From Nitrospirota bacterium (GTDB lineage Bacteria > Nitrospirota > Thermodesulfovibrionia > Thermodesulfovibrionales > UBA6898), in contig JACRLQ010000084.1 of the NCBI GenBank assembly GCA_016215155.1, positions 21,603 through 85,602 of the forward strand: 64,000 nt of DNA. Reading direction: 5' to 3'. A model generated the notes under the pieces. That model saw nothing but the letters and a program-made list of their open reading frames with translations. It did no database searches and was not told the origin of the DNA. Shown piece after piece: positions 1 through 9,377 of the stretch; within the stretch, counting starts at the first letter, position 1; each line of letters begins with the position of its first letter. The translations under genes were made by a program, and so were the position numbers.

Positions 1-2
1 CA

Positions 3-878
3 TCATAGTTTTTCGGCTCCTCTTAATTTTGCGCTCCGCGAAGAAGGGTTCAGTCTGAGTTCCTCCTGTCCCGGCGAAAGCGGCTTTTTAGTCAGCGGTT
101 TAACGAGCATCTGCCTTGCGTTGTCCCTTATGAAATTCTTGACGATCCTGTCCTCAAGAGAATGATAGGAGATCACGCAAAGCCTCCCGCCCTTTTTCAA
201 TAGCCTCAGAGACGCGTCGAGCGCGGTCCTGAGTTCTTCCATCTCCCTGTTGACCTCAAGGCGGAGCGCCTGAAAGGTCTTTGTCGCGGGATGCGTCCTT
301 CCGGTCCTGCCGGTTGCGCGTTCGATTATTCCGGCGAGTTCGGAACAGGTATCGATGCTCTTTTTCTGCCTGTAATTCAATATCGACCGGACTATCCGCA
401 CCGCCCTGAACTCCTCGCCGTACTCGCGTAATATCCTGATCAGCTCTTTCTCGGGATAGGTGTTAACGACATCCCAGGCCGAAAAGGACTGCCCCTTGTC
501 CATCCTCATATCGAGCCGGTCATCAGAGCTGAAGCTGAAACCCCTTTCCATGTCCCTGAGCTGCATCATCGAGACGCCAAGGTCAAAAAGGATACCGTCG
601 GCGCTATCGACGCCTTCTTCCCTCATAATGGTTTCCACTCCGGAAAAACTGCCCTTCCTCAGGATGAGCCTCCCGTCATTTAAACGCAGGCCCGCGCGTT
701 TCAGCGCCTCATCATCCCTGTCAATGCCGATAACTCTTCCATTGTGCCCAATCTTTTCCAAAAGCACCTCAGAATGTCCCCCAAGACCTACTGTGGCATC
801 TATATAGGTTCCGCCCTCAACGGGTGAGAGCATTTCCACCATCTCCCTGACAAGAACCGGGAGATGGACTATATTCAT
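3..878 (-). CDS. rsmH: 16S rRNA (cytosine-1402-N4) methyltransferase RsmH
   Basis: The 291-aa protein is of normal family length. RsmH uses S-adenosylmethionine to methylate N4 of C1402 in the ribosomal P site. The SAM-binding segment DATVGLGGHSE lies near residue 30, FDLGVS near residue 98, and the family-typical tail with NPSSRSAKLR is near the end. It follows mraZ by 3 bp. Its TGA overlaps an ATG at positions 3-1 on the same strand (ATGA), so a further gene, probably ftsL of the dcw cell-division cluster, runs off the window; that identity is inferred from usual gene order. Confidence 0.95.
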   Translation of the reverse strand: MNIVHLPVLVREMVEMLSPVEGGTYIDATVGLGGHSEVLLEKIGHNGRVIGIDRDDEALKRAGLRLNDGRLILRKGSFSGVETIMREEGVDSADGILFDLGVSMMQLRDMERGFSFSSDDRLDMRMDKGQSFSAWDVVNTYPEKELIRILREYGEEFRAVRIVRSILNYRQKKSIDTCSELAGIIERATGRTGRTHPATKTFQALRLEVNREMEELRTALDASLRLLKKGGRLCVISYHSLEDRIVKNFIRDNARQMLVKPLTKKPLSPGQEELRLNPSSRSAKLRGAEKL

Positions 879-881
879 CTT

Positions 882-1334
882 CTAGATCCCGAACGCCGTG
901 AGTTTTTCTTCGACAGCCTTTCTGTCAATATTCGCAGGGTCGGTCACGAGGTCCCATTCGCGCCTGTCCCACAGGTCTATCCTGTCTATCTGCCCCACTA
1001 TCACGATCTCGGAATTAAGCCCGGCGTCTTCCCTGTGGGCCGCGGGGACCAGGACCCTGCCCTGCCTGTCTATCTCGACTTCCTGGGCGGACGCAATGAC
1101 CTTTCTTTTGAAAAACTTTACCGCCTCGTCCATGCTCGGCAGCTTCCGCACCTTTTCCTCGATGGCGCTCCACTCCGCGTGCGGATAAATATGCAGGCAC
1201 CTGTCGAAGGCGTCGTTGGATATATAGAGCTTCGGGCTATAATGAGAGGAAATAATTTCCCTGAAAGGAGCAGGAATCATGATTCTGCCCTTGGAATCCG
1301 CTGTGTAATAATATTTTCCAGAGAAAGCCGGCAC
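882..1334 (-). CDS. mraZ: MraZ, dcw-cluster transcriptional regulator
   Basis: MraZ is a DNA-binding repressor with two AbrB-like SpoVT/MraZ folds. The repeats are visible as YTADSKGRIMIP near the N-terminus and EIDRQGRVLVP about 75 residues later. The longest open frame begins with GTG at 1355, but that codon lies inside the operator boxes. The GTG at 1334, preceded by GGAGG at 1343-1339, places VPAFSGKYYY where family members usually start, giving 150 aa. It is first gene of the leftward mraZ-rsmH operon and divergent from nifH. MraZ typically represses its own operon through GTGGT-type repeats, which are present directly upstream. Confidence 0.92.
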   Translation of the reverse strand: MPAFSGKYYYTADSKGRIMIPAPFREIISSHYSPKLYISNDAFDRCLHIYPHAEWSAIEEKVRKLPSMDEAVKFFKRKVIASAQEVEIDRQGRVLVPAAHREDAGLNSEIVIVGQIDRIDLWDRREWDLVTDPANIDRKAVEEKLTAFGI

Positions 1335-1340
1335 CTTTCC

Positions 1341-1365
1341 TCCACTTTCTACCACTATTTACCAC
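1341..1365 (-). promoter_or_regulatory. MraZ operator boxes
   Basis: On the minus strand three repeats, GTGGT, GTGGT and GTGGA, are spaced exactly 10 bp apart (1365-1361, 1355-1351, 1345-1341). This is the known arrangement of MraZ autoregulatory sites immediately upstream of mraZ. The last box overlaps the likely ribosome-binding site. Confidence 0.8.
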
Positions 1366-1474
1366 TAAATATTAATGTAAGAAGAAGAAAGAGTCAAGGA
1401 AAAAAAAGAATACTAAACTTATTTAATTTACCTCTCAACAATATATCCGGGCCCACGTTCTCTCCTGTCACTGA

Positions 1475-2464
<990 letters not shown>

Positions 2465-2481
2465 ACAAAGCGCGGAAGTTA

Positions 2482-2558
2482 GGAAGCGCGGAAGTCCTGA
2501 AGATAGGAAAGACCCGGTAACGGTTATCTGAAGCTTAGGATTTTACTTCCGCGCTTCC
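2482..2558 (+). repeat. 14-bp inverted repeat in the nifH-nifD spacer
   Basis: GGAAGCGCGGAAGT (2482-2495) is perfectly complementary to ACTTCCGCGCTTCC (2545-2558), with a 49-nt loop. GCGCGGAAGT also occurs directly at 2470-2479. There is no T-run after the stem. The structure could stabilise nifH mRNA or limit read-through to nifDK, as described for other nifH-nifD spacers; this is inference. A similar GGAAG-rich tract occurs inside nifEN near 6630-6660. Confidence 0.75.
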
Positions 2559-2595
2559 CGGCTTCCCGCTTCCAGACTATTACAAGGAGAATGAT

Positions 2596-4023
2596 ATGAG
2601 CACAGCGATTAAAGATACCCAGAAGATGATAGAGGAAGTACTTGACGCCTATCCCGAGAAATCGAAGAAGGACCGGGCAAAGCACCTGGCGGCAAATGAC
2701 CCCTCAGGGCAGTGCGGCGCCTGCCAGGTGAAGTCCAACATAAAATCCCGTCCGGGCGTGATGACGGTCAGGGGCTGCGCCTATGCCGGCGCCAAGGGCG
2801 TCGTCTGGGGGCCGGTGAAAGACCAGATTACGGTAAGCCACGGCCCCATAGGCTGCGGCCAGTACAGCTGGTGGTCCCGCCGCAACTACTATAACGGCCA
2901 GACCGGGATCGATACGTTCGGCACGATGCATATCACCACCGACTTCCAGGAAAAAAACATCGTCTACGGCGGCGACAAGGGCCTCGACGGCGCGCTCCAT
3001 GAGTTGAAAGAACTCTTTCCCCTGGCAAAAGGGATAGGGATACTCTCCGAATGCCCGGTGGGTCTTATCGGCGACGATATCGAGGCGGTCTCGAAACGGG
3101 TGGCGAAGGAGTTCAAATTCCCGATAGTGCCGGTCAGGTGCGAGGGGTTCCGCGGTGTGAGCCAGTCCCTTGGCCATCATATCGCCAACGACACCATCAA
3201 GGATTACGTGCTCGGCAAAGGCGAGCTCGATACAACGACACCCTATGACGTTGCCCTTATCGGGGACTACAACATAGGCGGCGACGCCTGGGCCTCTCGG
3301 AAGATCCTTGAGGAGATGGGCCTCCGCGTAATCTCCCAGTACACAGGCGACGCAACGATCAATGAGATCGCGATTGCGACCATGGCGAAGCTTAATCTGA
3401 TCCATTGCTACCGGTCCATGAACTACATATGCCGCCATATGGAAGAGGAGTACGGCATCCCGTGGATGGAGTTTAATTTCTTCGGTCCGACAAAAACTTA
3501 CGACAGCATCAGGAAGATAGCGGCCAGGTTCGACGAAAAGATACAGGAAAAGGCCGAGGCCGTGATAGCAAAGTACAAGCCGGTCATGGACGCGGTCGTG
3601 GAGCGATACCGCGCGAAGCTCGAAGGCAAAAAAGTGATGCTCTACGTCGGGGGTCTGAGACCGCGCCACACGATCGGCGCATATGAGGACCTGGGCATGG
3701 AAGTGGTGGCCTCGGGTTACGAATTCGGCCACAGTGACGACTATAAGCGGACCTATCCCGAACTGAAAGAGGGCGCGGTGGTCATGGACGACGCTACGCT
3801 ATATGAGCTCGAAGAGTTCACCCGCAGGCTGAAGCCCGACATGGTCGGCTCCGGCATCAAGGAGAAATACTCGTATCACAAACTGGGGGTCCCGTTCCGG
3901 CAGATGCATTCCTGGGATTACTCGGGGCCATATCATGGTTTCGACGGGTTCCCGGTCTTTGCGAGGGACATGGACATGACGGTCAACAGCCCCACGTGGG
4001 ATTTAATACGGAGGAAAAAATGA
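2596..4023 (+). CDS. nifD: Nitrogenase molybdenum-iron protein alpha chain NifD
   Basis: The 475-aa alpha subunit of dinitrogenase holds the FeMo-cofactor and half of the P-cluster. P-cluster ligands are C61 (RGCAYAG), C87 (GPIGCGQ) and C153 ([11 protein letters not shown]). FeMo-co ligands are C271 (IHCYRSMNY) and H438 ([13 protein letters not shown]). The substrate-site histidine is in GHHIAND (194-197). The motifs [15 protein letters not shown] and [13 protein letters not shown] are of the Mo type, not the V or Fe-only alternative type. RBS AAGGAG precedes the ATG. Its TGA overlaps the nifK start (ATGA), so translation is probably coupled. Confidence 0.98.
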   Translation: MSTAIKDTQKMIEEVLDAYPEKSKKDRAKHLAANDPSGQCGACQVKSNIKSRPGVMTVRGCAYAGAKGVVWGPVKDQITVSHGPIGCGQYSWWSRRNYYNGQTGIDTFGTMHITTDFQEKNIVYGGDKGLDGALHELKELFPLAKGIGILSECPVGLIGDDIEAVSKRVAKEFKFPIVPVRCEGFRGVSQSLGHHIANDTIKDYVLGKGELDTTTPYDVALIGDYNIGGDAWASRKILEEMGLRVISQYTGDATINEIAIATMAKLNLIHCYRSMNYICRHMEEEYGIPWMEFNFFGPTKTYDSIRKIAARFDEKIQEKAEAVIAKYKPVMDAVVERYRAKLEGKKVMLYVGGLRPRHTIGAYEDLGMEVVASGYEFGHSDDYKRTYPELKEGAVVMDDATLYELEEFTRRLKPDMVGSGIKEKYSYHKLGVPFRQMHSWDYSGPYHGFDGFPVFARDMDMTVNSPTWDLIRRKK

Positions 4024-5528
4024 TCAGGATCCTAGACCATAATGAGCTGTTCAATCAGCCTGATTACCAGGAGCAGTTCGAACGCAAAAAAGAGTTCGAA
4101 AGGCCCTGGCCCAAGGAGAAAGTCAGGGAGGTCTCGGAATGGACGAAGACCCCTGAGTACAGAGAGCTCAACTTCAAGCGGGAGAATATAAAGATCAACC
4201 CCGCAAAGGCCTGTCAGCCGCTGGGCGCCGTATTCTGCGCCTCGGGTTTCGACGGCTGCATGCCCTTTGTGCAGGGCGCCCAGGGCTGCGTCGCCTACTT
4301 CAGAAGTCACCTGTCGAGGCACTTCAAAGAGCCCTTTGCTGCGATCTCGACCTCGATGACCGAGGACGCGGCGGTATTCGGCGGCCTCAATAACATGATC
4401 GAAGGCATGGAAAATACCTATGCCCTTTATAAGCCGAAAATGATCGCTGTCTCGACGACCTGCATGGCGGAGGTAATCGGCGATGACTTAAATGCCTACA
4501 TCAAAACGGCCAGGGAGAAGGGTGTTATCCCCGAAGACCTGCCCGTGCCGTTTGCGCATACCCCGAGCTTCGTCGGGTCGCACATCGTGGGATACGACAA
4601 CATGCTCAAAGGCATACTGAAGGCGCTCTCTGAAGGCAGAAAGGGAGAATCAAACGGAAAGGTCAATATCATTCCCGGCTTCGATACCTATACGGGAAAC
4701 TACCATGAGATAAAAAGGCTCATGGCCTTGATGGACGTCGGCTTCACGCTCCTTTCGGATGTGAGCGACACCTTCGATTCACCGAACACCGGTGAGTACA
4801 AGCTCTATCCCGGCGGCACACCGCTGCCCGAAGCCATGGACGCGGTGAACGCCATCGGCACGATCGCGCTCCAGAAATACTCGACGGTAAAGACCATGGA
4901 TTATATACAGAAGGAATGGGGGCAGAAGACCTTCACCCTCCCGCCGATCGGGATCAGAAACACGGACAGGTTCTTTTCAGAGTTAAGCAAACTCACCGGA
5001 AGGCCGGTCCCGGCGTCGGTCGAGGCGGAGCGCGGCAGGGCGGTTGACGCCATGGTGGACTCGCATCCCTATGTCCACGGCAAACGTTTTGCCCTGGTGG
5101 GAGATCCCGACCAGCTGCTCGGGTTGATGAGTCTGATCATGGAGATGGGCGGCGAGCCGGTGCATATTGTCTGCACAAACGGCGACAAACACTTCGAGGC
5201 GGAGGCAAGGGAGCTTCTTGCGTCGAGTCCCTTTGGCGCGGGCGGCACGGTCTATATAGGCAAGGACATGTGGCATATGCGGTCTTTGCTTTTTACTGAG
5301 CCCGTGGATATTCTTATCGGCAACTCGTACGCAAAATTTCTGACACGCGATACGGGAACGCCTCTGATACGCATCGGGTTCCCGCTTTTTGACCGCCACC
5401 ACCTGCACAGGCAGCCGATAATCGGGTACCAGGGCGTGATCAATCTTGTGAGCATGCTCGTAAATACGGCGCTCGATGAGCTCGACAGAAAGACGGTAGA
5501 TACGACGAGTTTCGATGTAATACGTTAA
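4020..5528 (+). CDS. nifK: Nitrogenase molybdenum-iron protein beta chain NifK
   Basis: The 502-aa beta subunit pairs with NifD and completes the P-cluster. Ligands are C65 ([10 protein letters not shown]), C90 ([20 protein letters not shown]) and C148 ([12 protein letters not shown]). The start at 4020 is preferred over ATG 3996 because GGAGG lies just upstream and [10 protein letters not shown] matches the family N-terminus. The C-terminal part carries NSYAKFL and [11 protein letters not shown], typical of NifK. It overlaps nifD by 4 bp. A 190-bp spacer rich in repeats separates it from nifEN. Confidence 0.98.
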   Translation: MIRILDHNELFNQPDYQEQFERKKEFERPWPKEKVREVSEWTKTPEYRELNFKRENIKINPAKACQPLGAVFCASGFDGCMPFVQGAQGCVAYFRSHLSRHFKEPFAAISTSMTEDAAVFGGLNNMIEGMENTYALYKPKMIAVSTTCMAEVIGDDLNAYIKTAREKGVIPEDLPVPFAHTPSFVGSHIVGYDNMLKGILKALSEGRKGESNGKVNIIPGFDTYTGNYHEIKRLMALMDVGFTLLSDVSDTFDSPNTGEYKLYPGGTPLPEAMDAVNAIGTIALQKYSTVKTMDYIQKEWGQKTFTLPPIGIRNTDRFFSELSKLTGRPVPASVEAERGRAVDAMVDSHPYVHGKRFALVGDPDQLLGLMSLIMEMGGEPVHIVCTNGDKHFEAEARELLASSPFGAGGTVYIGKDMWHMRSLLFTEPVDILIGNSYAKFLTRDTGTPLIRIGFPLFDRHHLHRQPIIGYQGVINLVSMLVNTALDELDRKTVDTTSFDVIR

Positions 5529-5718
5529 GGCACTGCCGGATCATAACTCCCCATCCCTGCTTATCTTAAGAGGGGGGTGAAGAAGACACTGGAGGAACAC
5601 AACTAGTTCCTTCCCCTTAAGGTGAGGGGAGTTTACCCGCCTCTGGCGGCGCCTCAGGCGACCAGGGGTGAGGAGGGGTTATGAAGCTGATAATTAATGA
5701 CAAAAGGAAGATATACCG
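5529..5718 (+). repeat. nifK-nifEN spacer with repeat modules
   Basis: This spacer contains CTTATCTTAAGAGGGGGG at 5560-5577, an 18-bp sequence that recurs exactly inside nifEN at 6299-6316. It also contains other GC-rich imperfect palindromes (around 5610-5630 and 5638-5660) of the kind seen in dispersed intergenic repeats. No promoter was recognised. The nifEN ribosome-binding site AAAAGGAAG is at its 3' end. Confidence 0.6.
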
Positions 5719-8463
5719 ATGATAACCAACGTGGACAGACTTACAGAACATGGTTGCGGAGCAGAGAGGAAGGACAAGGTATGCCGTTCGCGCGGAGGGG
5801 AATCATGCGCCTTTGACGGGGCGATGATAGTCCTCCAGCCCATCGCCGATGCCGCCCACCTGGTCCATGGCCCTATCGCCTGCTGCGGCAATTCATGGGA
5901 AGGCCGCGGCGCCTTGTCGCACGTAGGGGCACGGCACGCCGTGCCTCTGCACAAAATGGGATTCACCACGGACATGAATGAGCTGGATATTGTCTATGGT
6001 TCCGAAGAAAAGCTCCTTCGGGCCATTTTGCGGACGTTCGAGGCAGTCAGGCCGAAGGCCATATTTGTCTATGCGACCTGTGTAAGCGGCCTTACGGGGG
6101 AAGACATCGAGGCCGTCTGCAGGAAGGCTGAGACTGAACTCGACATAAAGGTCATTCCGGTCAACGCCCCGGGATTTGTCGGCCCGAAAAACCTCGGCAA
6201 CCGGATTGCGGGCGAGGTGCTGCTCAACCATGTTATAGGGACTGGGGAACCACCGGATTTATCTTCACCCGTGGAAATCATAACGCCCCCTGCCCCCTCT
6301 TATCTTAAGAGGGGGGAAGATGAATATATATCAGAGAAACTGAGGGGGGTGGACATCAACCTCATAGGTGAATATAACATCGGCGGAGATCTGTGGGTCG
6401 TTGAACCGGTCCTCCGGAAGGCCGGTCTTTCGGTCCTTTCGAGGATAACGGGCGACAGCGCCTTCGAAGAGATTACCTATGCCCATCGCGCAAAACTGAA
6501 TGTCGTGGTCTGCAGCAGGGCGCTTATCAATGTGGCTGTCGAGATGGAGCGCAGGTACGGCATCCCTTATATTGAGGTCTCGTTTTTTGGAAAGACCGAG
6601 ATGTCGAAGGCCCTGAGGCTGATAGCGCGGAAGCTGGAAGTCGGAAGTAGGAAGCAGGGTATATCTGAAAAAGTAGAGGCAGTCATAACACATGAAGAAA
6701 AAGTCGTAGATGAAAGGCTCAGTCCATATTCTTATCTCAGGGGGAAAAAAGCGGTCCTCTATACCGGAGGCGTCAAGAGCTGGTCTTTTATCTCGGCCCT
6801 GCTTGATCTAGGGATAGAGGTCGTCGGAGTCGGCACAAAGAAGAGCACGTATGAGGACGAAAAAAAGATGAAGGAGATCCTGGGGGCTGACGCGCCGCTT
6901 CTTGAAGACGTTACACCGAAAAATCTGCTGAAGACCCTCAGGGAGCATGATGCGGACATTCTGGTTGCGGGAGGCAGAAACCAGTATCTTGCGGTCAAGG
7001 AAGGGTACCCCTTTGTCGATGTAAATCAGGAGCGCCATATTGCCTATGCTGGGTATGAGGGCCTGGTCAATCTGGCGGAGCAGATACATAACAGCATAAG
7101 GTTCTACGCAGGGACCAGAGACCGGGAATCCGGGATCAGAAATTCTCAAATTGCCGGTCCCCGGTCCCCGGTCCCAAATCCCGTGCTTATAAATCCTTTA
7201 AAGCACTCTCCCTCGATAGGAGCGGCCATGGCGCTTCAGGGTATCCACCGCGCAATACCGGTCATTCATGGGGCCCAGGGCTGCACATTTCTCGGGAAGG
7301 TCTTGCTGACGAGACATTTCAGGGAACCCATCGCGCTTGCAGGTTCAAAATTGTTTGCCGAGGATGTTGTCATGGGCAGTGAAGATGCCCTGACCAGGGT
7401 CATTGACGGCCTGCTCGAAAAAAACAGCCCTGACGTTATCGGCATTCTCACCTCGGGACTATCTGAAGTCAAAGGGGACGACATTGCGTCAGTTGTAAAA
7501 ATAATCAACGGAAGGCGGACTAAGACCGGGGTAATTCATGTCCCTACCCCAGACTATGACGGCAGCCTCGAAACCGGGTATTCTCGCGCGACGGAGGCCC
7601 TCTTGTCCCTGGCGGAAGGCGGACACGATATTTATATGCCCTCCGTGCTTCCCTTCGAAGCGGACCCCGGGCAGCGTGAAATCCAGATCAATGTACTGGC
7701 GGGTCCGCACCTCACTCCGGCGGATGTGCTGGAACTTAGGGAGATCATCGAGGCCTTCGGAATGAGACCGATCATACTCCCGGACCTTTCGGCCCTGGAC
7801 GGCAGCAGGGAGGGGGTCTCTCCTCTGGCAACGGGCGGGACTACCGTTGATGAGATCCGCGCAATGGGGTCTTCGGAATTTACAATCGCGGTCGGCCCGA
7901 GCATGGAACAGCCGGCAAGGCTGCTCAAGGAAAAATTCGGCATTGAATACAGGACCATCGAAAGTCTCTCGGGGTTGAAGGCAGTAGACCATTTCCTGGA
8001 GCTGGTCAGTATGCTGAGCGGCTGCCGGGTCCCTAAAAAATACGAGCGGCAGCGACGGGTCCTGGTGGACGGCATGCGGGATGCCCACTTCTATACCGCC
8101 GGAAGGAAGGCGGCTCTGGCGCTTGAGCCGGACCAAGCGCTGCAGATGGCTAAAGTTTTGGCTGAGATGGGTATGGATATAAGTCTTGTGGTTACGCCGG
8201 TCGAATCAGCCGCAAATGCAAGGATCGCCGCGGATTGCGTGAGGACCGGGGACCTTTTTTCACTGGCTGGAGAGTTTGACATCATCCTTTCGAACTCACA
8301 TGCAAAAGACAGGGCGAAAGAACTACGGGTCCCCTTACTGCATACAGGATTCCCGGTTTTTAATAAACCTGGGAATACCGCGAAGATGACCCTAGGTTAT
8401 CGTGGGACACTGGAGCTTGTTAATGACATTGCCAATTTATTGGCCCAGGAGGTGCATTCATGA
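5719..8463 (+). CDS. nifEN: Fused FeMo-cofactor scaffold NifE-NifN
   Basis: NifEN matures the FeMo-co precursor from NifB before transfer to NifDK; normally it is two proteins forming a heterotetramer. Here one 914-aa frame encodes both. Residues 1 to about 470 are NifE, with cluster cysteines C30 (GESCAFDGA), C55/C56 (GPIACCGNSW) and C121 (YATCVSGLTGEDI), C265 (VVVCSRALI), and TGGVKSWSF. From about residue 495 the protein is NifN, with HGAQGCTFLGKVLLTRHFREP and the C-terminal HTGFPVFNK. The joint (about 465-495) reads through an intergenic-type inverted repeat. Two further palindromic repeats are embedded in NifE at about residues 69-77 and 190-210. The stop overlaps nifX (ATGA). Confidence 0.95.
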   Translation: MITNVDRLTEHGCGAERKDKVCRSRGGESCAFDGAMIVLQPIADAAHLVHGPIACCGNSWEGRGALSHVGARHAVPLHKMGFTTDMNELDIVYGSEEKLLRAILRTFEAVRPKAIFVYATCVSGLTGEDIEAVCRKAETELDIKVIPVNAPGFVGPKNLGNRIAGEVLLNHVIGTGEPPDLSSPVEIITPPAPSYLKRGEDEYISEKLRGVDINLIGEYNIGGDLWVVEPVLRKAGLSVLSRITGDSAFEEITYAHRAKLNVVVCSRALINVAVEMERRYGIPYIEVSFFGKTEMSKALRLIARKLEVGSRKQGISEKVEAVITHEEKVVDERLSPYSYLRGKKAVLYTGGVKSWSFISALLDLGIEVVGVGTKKSTYEDEKKMKEILGADAPLLEDVTPKNLLKTLREHDADILVAGGRNQYLAVKEGYPFVDVNQERHIAYAGYEGLVNLAEQIHNSIRFYAGTRDRESGIRNSQIAGPRSPVPNPVLINPLKHSPSIGAAMALQGIHRAIPVIHGAQGCTFLGKVLLTRHFREPIALAGSKLFAEDVVMGSEDALTRVIDGLLEKNSPDVIGILTSGLSEVKGDDIASVVKIINGRRTKTGVIHVPTPDYDGSLETGYSRATEALLSLAEGGHDIYMPSVLPFEADPGQREIQINVLAGPHLTPADVLELREIIEAFGMRPIILPDLSALDGSREGVSPLATGGTTVDEIRAMGSSEFTIAVGPSMEQPARLLKEKFGIEYRTIESLSGLKAVDHFLELVSMLSGCRVPKKYERQRRVLVDGMRDAHFYTAGRKAALALEPDQALQMAKVLAEMGMDISLVVTPVESAANARIAADCVRTGDLFSLAGEFDIILSNSHAKDRAKELRVPLLHTGFPVFNKPGNTAKMTLGYRGTLELVNDIANLLAQEVHS
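5925..5948 (+). repeat. Palindrome embedded in the NifE coding region
   Basis: GGCACGGC (5928-5935) and GCCGTGCC (5938-5945) form a perfect 8-bp stem with a 2-nt loop, extendable outward by three more pairs including one G-T. It resembles common intergenic GTAGGGGCACGGC-type repeats. It encodes about GARHAVP between GRGALS and LHKMGFTTD, where NifE proteins usually have only a short SGP-type link. Confidence 0.6.
6299..6316 (+). repeat. Second copy of the 18-bp spacer repeat, inside nifEN
   Basis: CTTATCTTAAGAGGGGGG here is identical to 5560-5577 in the nifK-nifEN spacer. The surrounding bases (CCCCCTGCCCCCT before, AAGATG after) also look intergenic. It is in frame and encodes part of PAPSYLKRGEDEY, within a loop between the NifE motifs NRIAGEVLLNHVIG and VDINLIGEYNIGG. 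Confidence 0.7.
7111..7175 (+). repeat. Inverted repeat at the nifE-nifN fusion joint
   Basis: GGGACCAGAGACCGG (7111-7125) pairs with CCGGTCCCCGGTCCC (7161-7175) at 13 of 15 positions. This GC-rich hairpin is translated in frame as RDRESGIRN...GPRSPVP, residues that match neither NifE nor NifN. It marks the E/N joint. Confidence 0.65.
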
Positions 8464-8858
8464 AGGTTGCCTTCGCAACGACGGATGGAACCAATGTAAA
8501 CGAACATTTTGGAAGGTCCGGCAAGTTTGCCGTCTACGAACTGACAATGGAGGGGTACTCCTTTGTTGAGCTGAGGAGATTTGCCGACGGCAGGGACACC
8601 GGCATCGAAGAGACAAAGGGAATGGGGCAGGCACATGATCAAAAAGTCGAAAGCAAGATTGAACAGCTGGCTGACTGCCGGATCATCTATATGACCGAGA
8701 TAGGAGGACCGTCGGCGGCGAGGTTGATAAAAAGAGGCCTGATGCCGGTCAAGGTCAAGGATGCGGTGACAATAGAGGAGTCACTCGAGAGGCTCCTCGC
8801 AACGATAAAGGGGTCCCCGCCGCCATGGCTTAGGAAGTTAGTCAGCGGTGAGAAGTAG
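8460..8858 (+). CDS. nifX: NifX-type FeMo-cofactor carrier
   Basis: The 132-aa protein belongs to the dinitrogenase iron-molybdenum cofactor family (NifX/NifY/NifB C-terminal domain). These proteins bind NifB-co or FeMo-co precursor during transfer between NifB, NifEN and NifDK. Family features are MKVAFATTDGTNVNEHFGRSGKFAVYEL at the N-terminus (first 20 diagnostic), IYMTEIGGPSAARLI in the middle, and a C-terminal helix. Its ATG overlaps the nifEN stop, so expression is coupled. A second family member is encoded at 62758-63135. Confidence 0.93.
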   Translation: MKVAFATTDGTNVNEHFGRSGKFAVYELTMEGYSFVELRRFADGRDTGIEETKGMGQAHDQKVESKIEQLADCRIIYMTEIGGPSAARLIKRGLMPVKVKDAVTIEESLERLLATIKGSPPPWLRKLVSGEK

Positions 8859-8871
8859 GCGGTCCATGTCT

Positions 8872-8902
8872 GTCATTCCCGAAGTCCGTAATCGGGAATC
8901 CA
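8872..8902 (+). repeat. Dispersed GTCATTCCCG repeat, copy 1
   Basis: GTCATTCCCG and CGGGAATCCA form inverted arms around a short loop. Related copies occur at 10305-10380, 21424-21449, 21774-21799, 59726-59751, 63280-63305 and 63841-63866. It lies in the nifX-nifI1 spacer (8859-9029), which shows no recognisable promoter. Confidence 0.8.
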
Positions 8903-9029
8903 TTTTATCAGGGTGTCCCGGGTTCCCCTCGCCCCAGGCGGGTCAAGTCCCAGGATGACGACTCTTATTTTATGAGCAGAACCTTAACAGTTTCAGTTGT
9001 AATTAAATCAAAACAAGGAGGAGTGCAAA

Positions 9030-9347
9030 ATGAAGATGATCAGGGCTTTTATCAGACCGGAAAAGGAACAGGAAGTGGTGCTGGCGCTTGAGGGGGCCGG
9101 GTTTCCGTCCCTTACGAAAATGCCGGTGTTCGGACGCGGAAAACAGAAGGGCCTTCAGGTCGGACCGGTACACTATGACGAGCTGCCTAAGACACTCATC
9201 ATGATGGTGGTCAACGACGGAGACGTCACAAAGGTGGTCGATCTCATGATGGACAAGTCGCGGACGGGTTTTGTGGGAGACGGGAAGATCTTCGTCAGCC
9301 CTGTCGAGGCCACATACACGGTCAGAACGGGTGAGGCGGCGCTCTGA
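9030..9347 (+). CDS. nifI1: Nitrogenase PII-type regulator NifI1
   Basis: The 105-aa PII-family protein has MKMIRAFIRPEKE at the N-terminus, FGRGKQKGLQVGPVHYDELP over the T-loop and TGFVGDGKIFV as the PII signature. The T-loop lacks the usual uridylylated LYRGAEY, as in NifI1. NifI1 and NifI2 form a complex that blocks NifDK when ammonium is present and is relieved by 2-oxoglutarate (known mainly from methanogens). The RBS AAGGAGG is 7-10 nt upstream. In archaea these genes lie between nifH and nifD; here they follow nifX. Confidence 0.9.
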   Translation: MKMIRAFIRPEKEQEVVLALEGAGFPSLTKMPVFGRGKQKGLQVGPVHYDELPKTLIMMVVNDGDVTKVVDLMMDKSRTGFVGDGKIFVSPVEATYTVRTGEAAL

Positions 9348-9377
9348 TTCGGGAATATAAACAAAGGAGAATTGGAC

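Noticed and set aside
2596..4023. Alternative (V or Fe-only) nitrogenase alpha subunit
   Set aside because: Motifs around the histidine pair and the C-terminal [13 protein letters not shown] are of the Mo type, and no delta-subunit gene is present.
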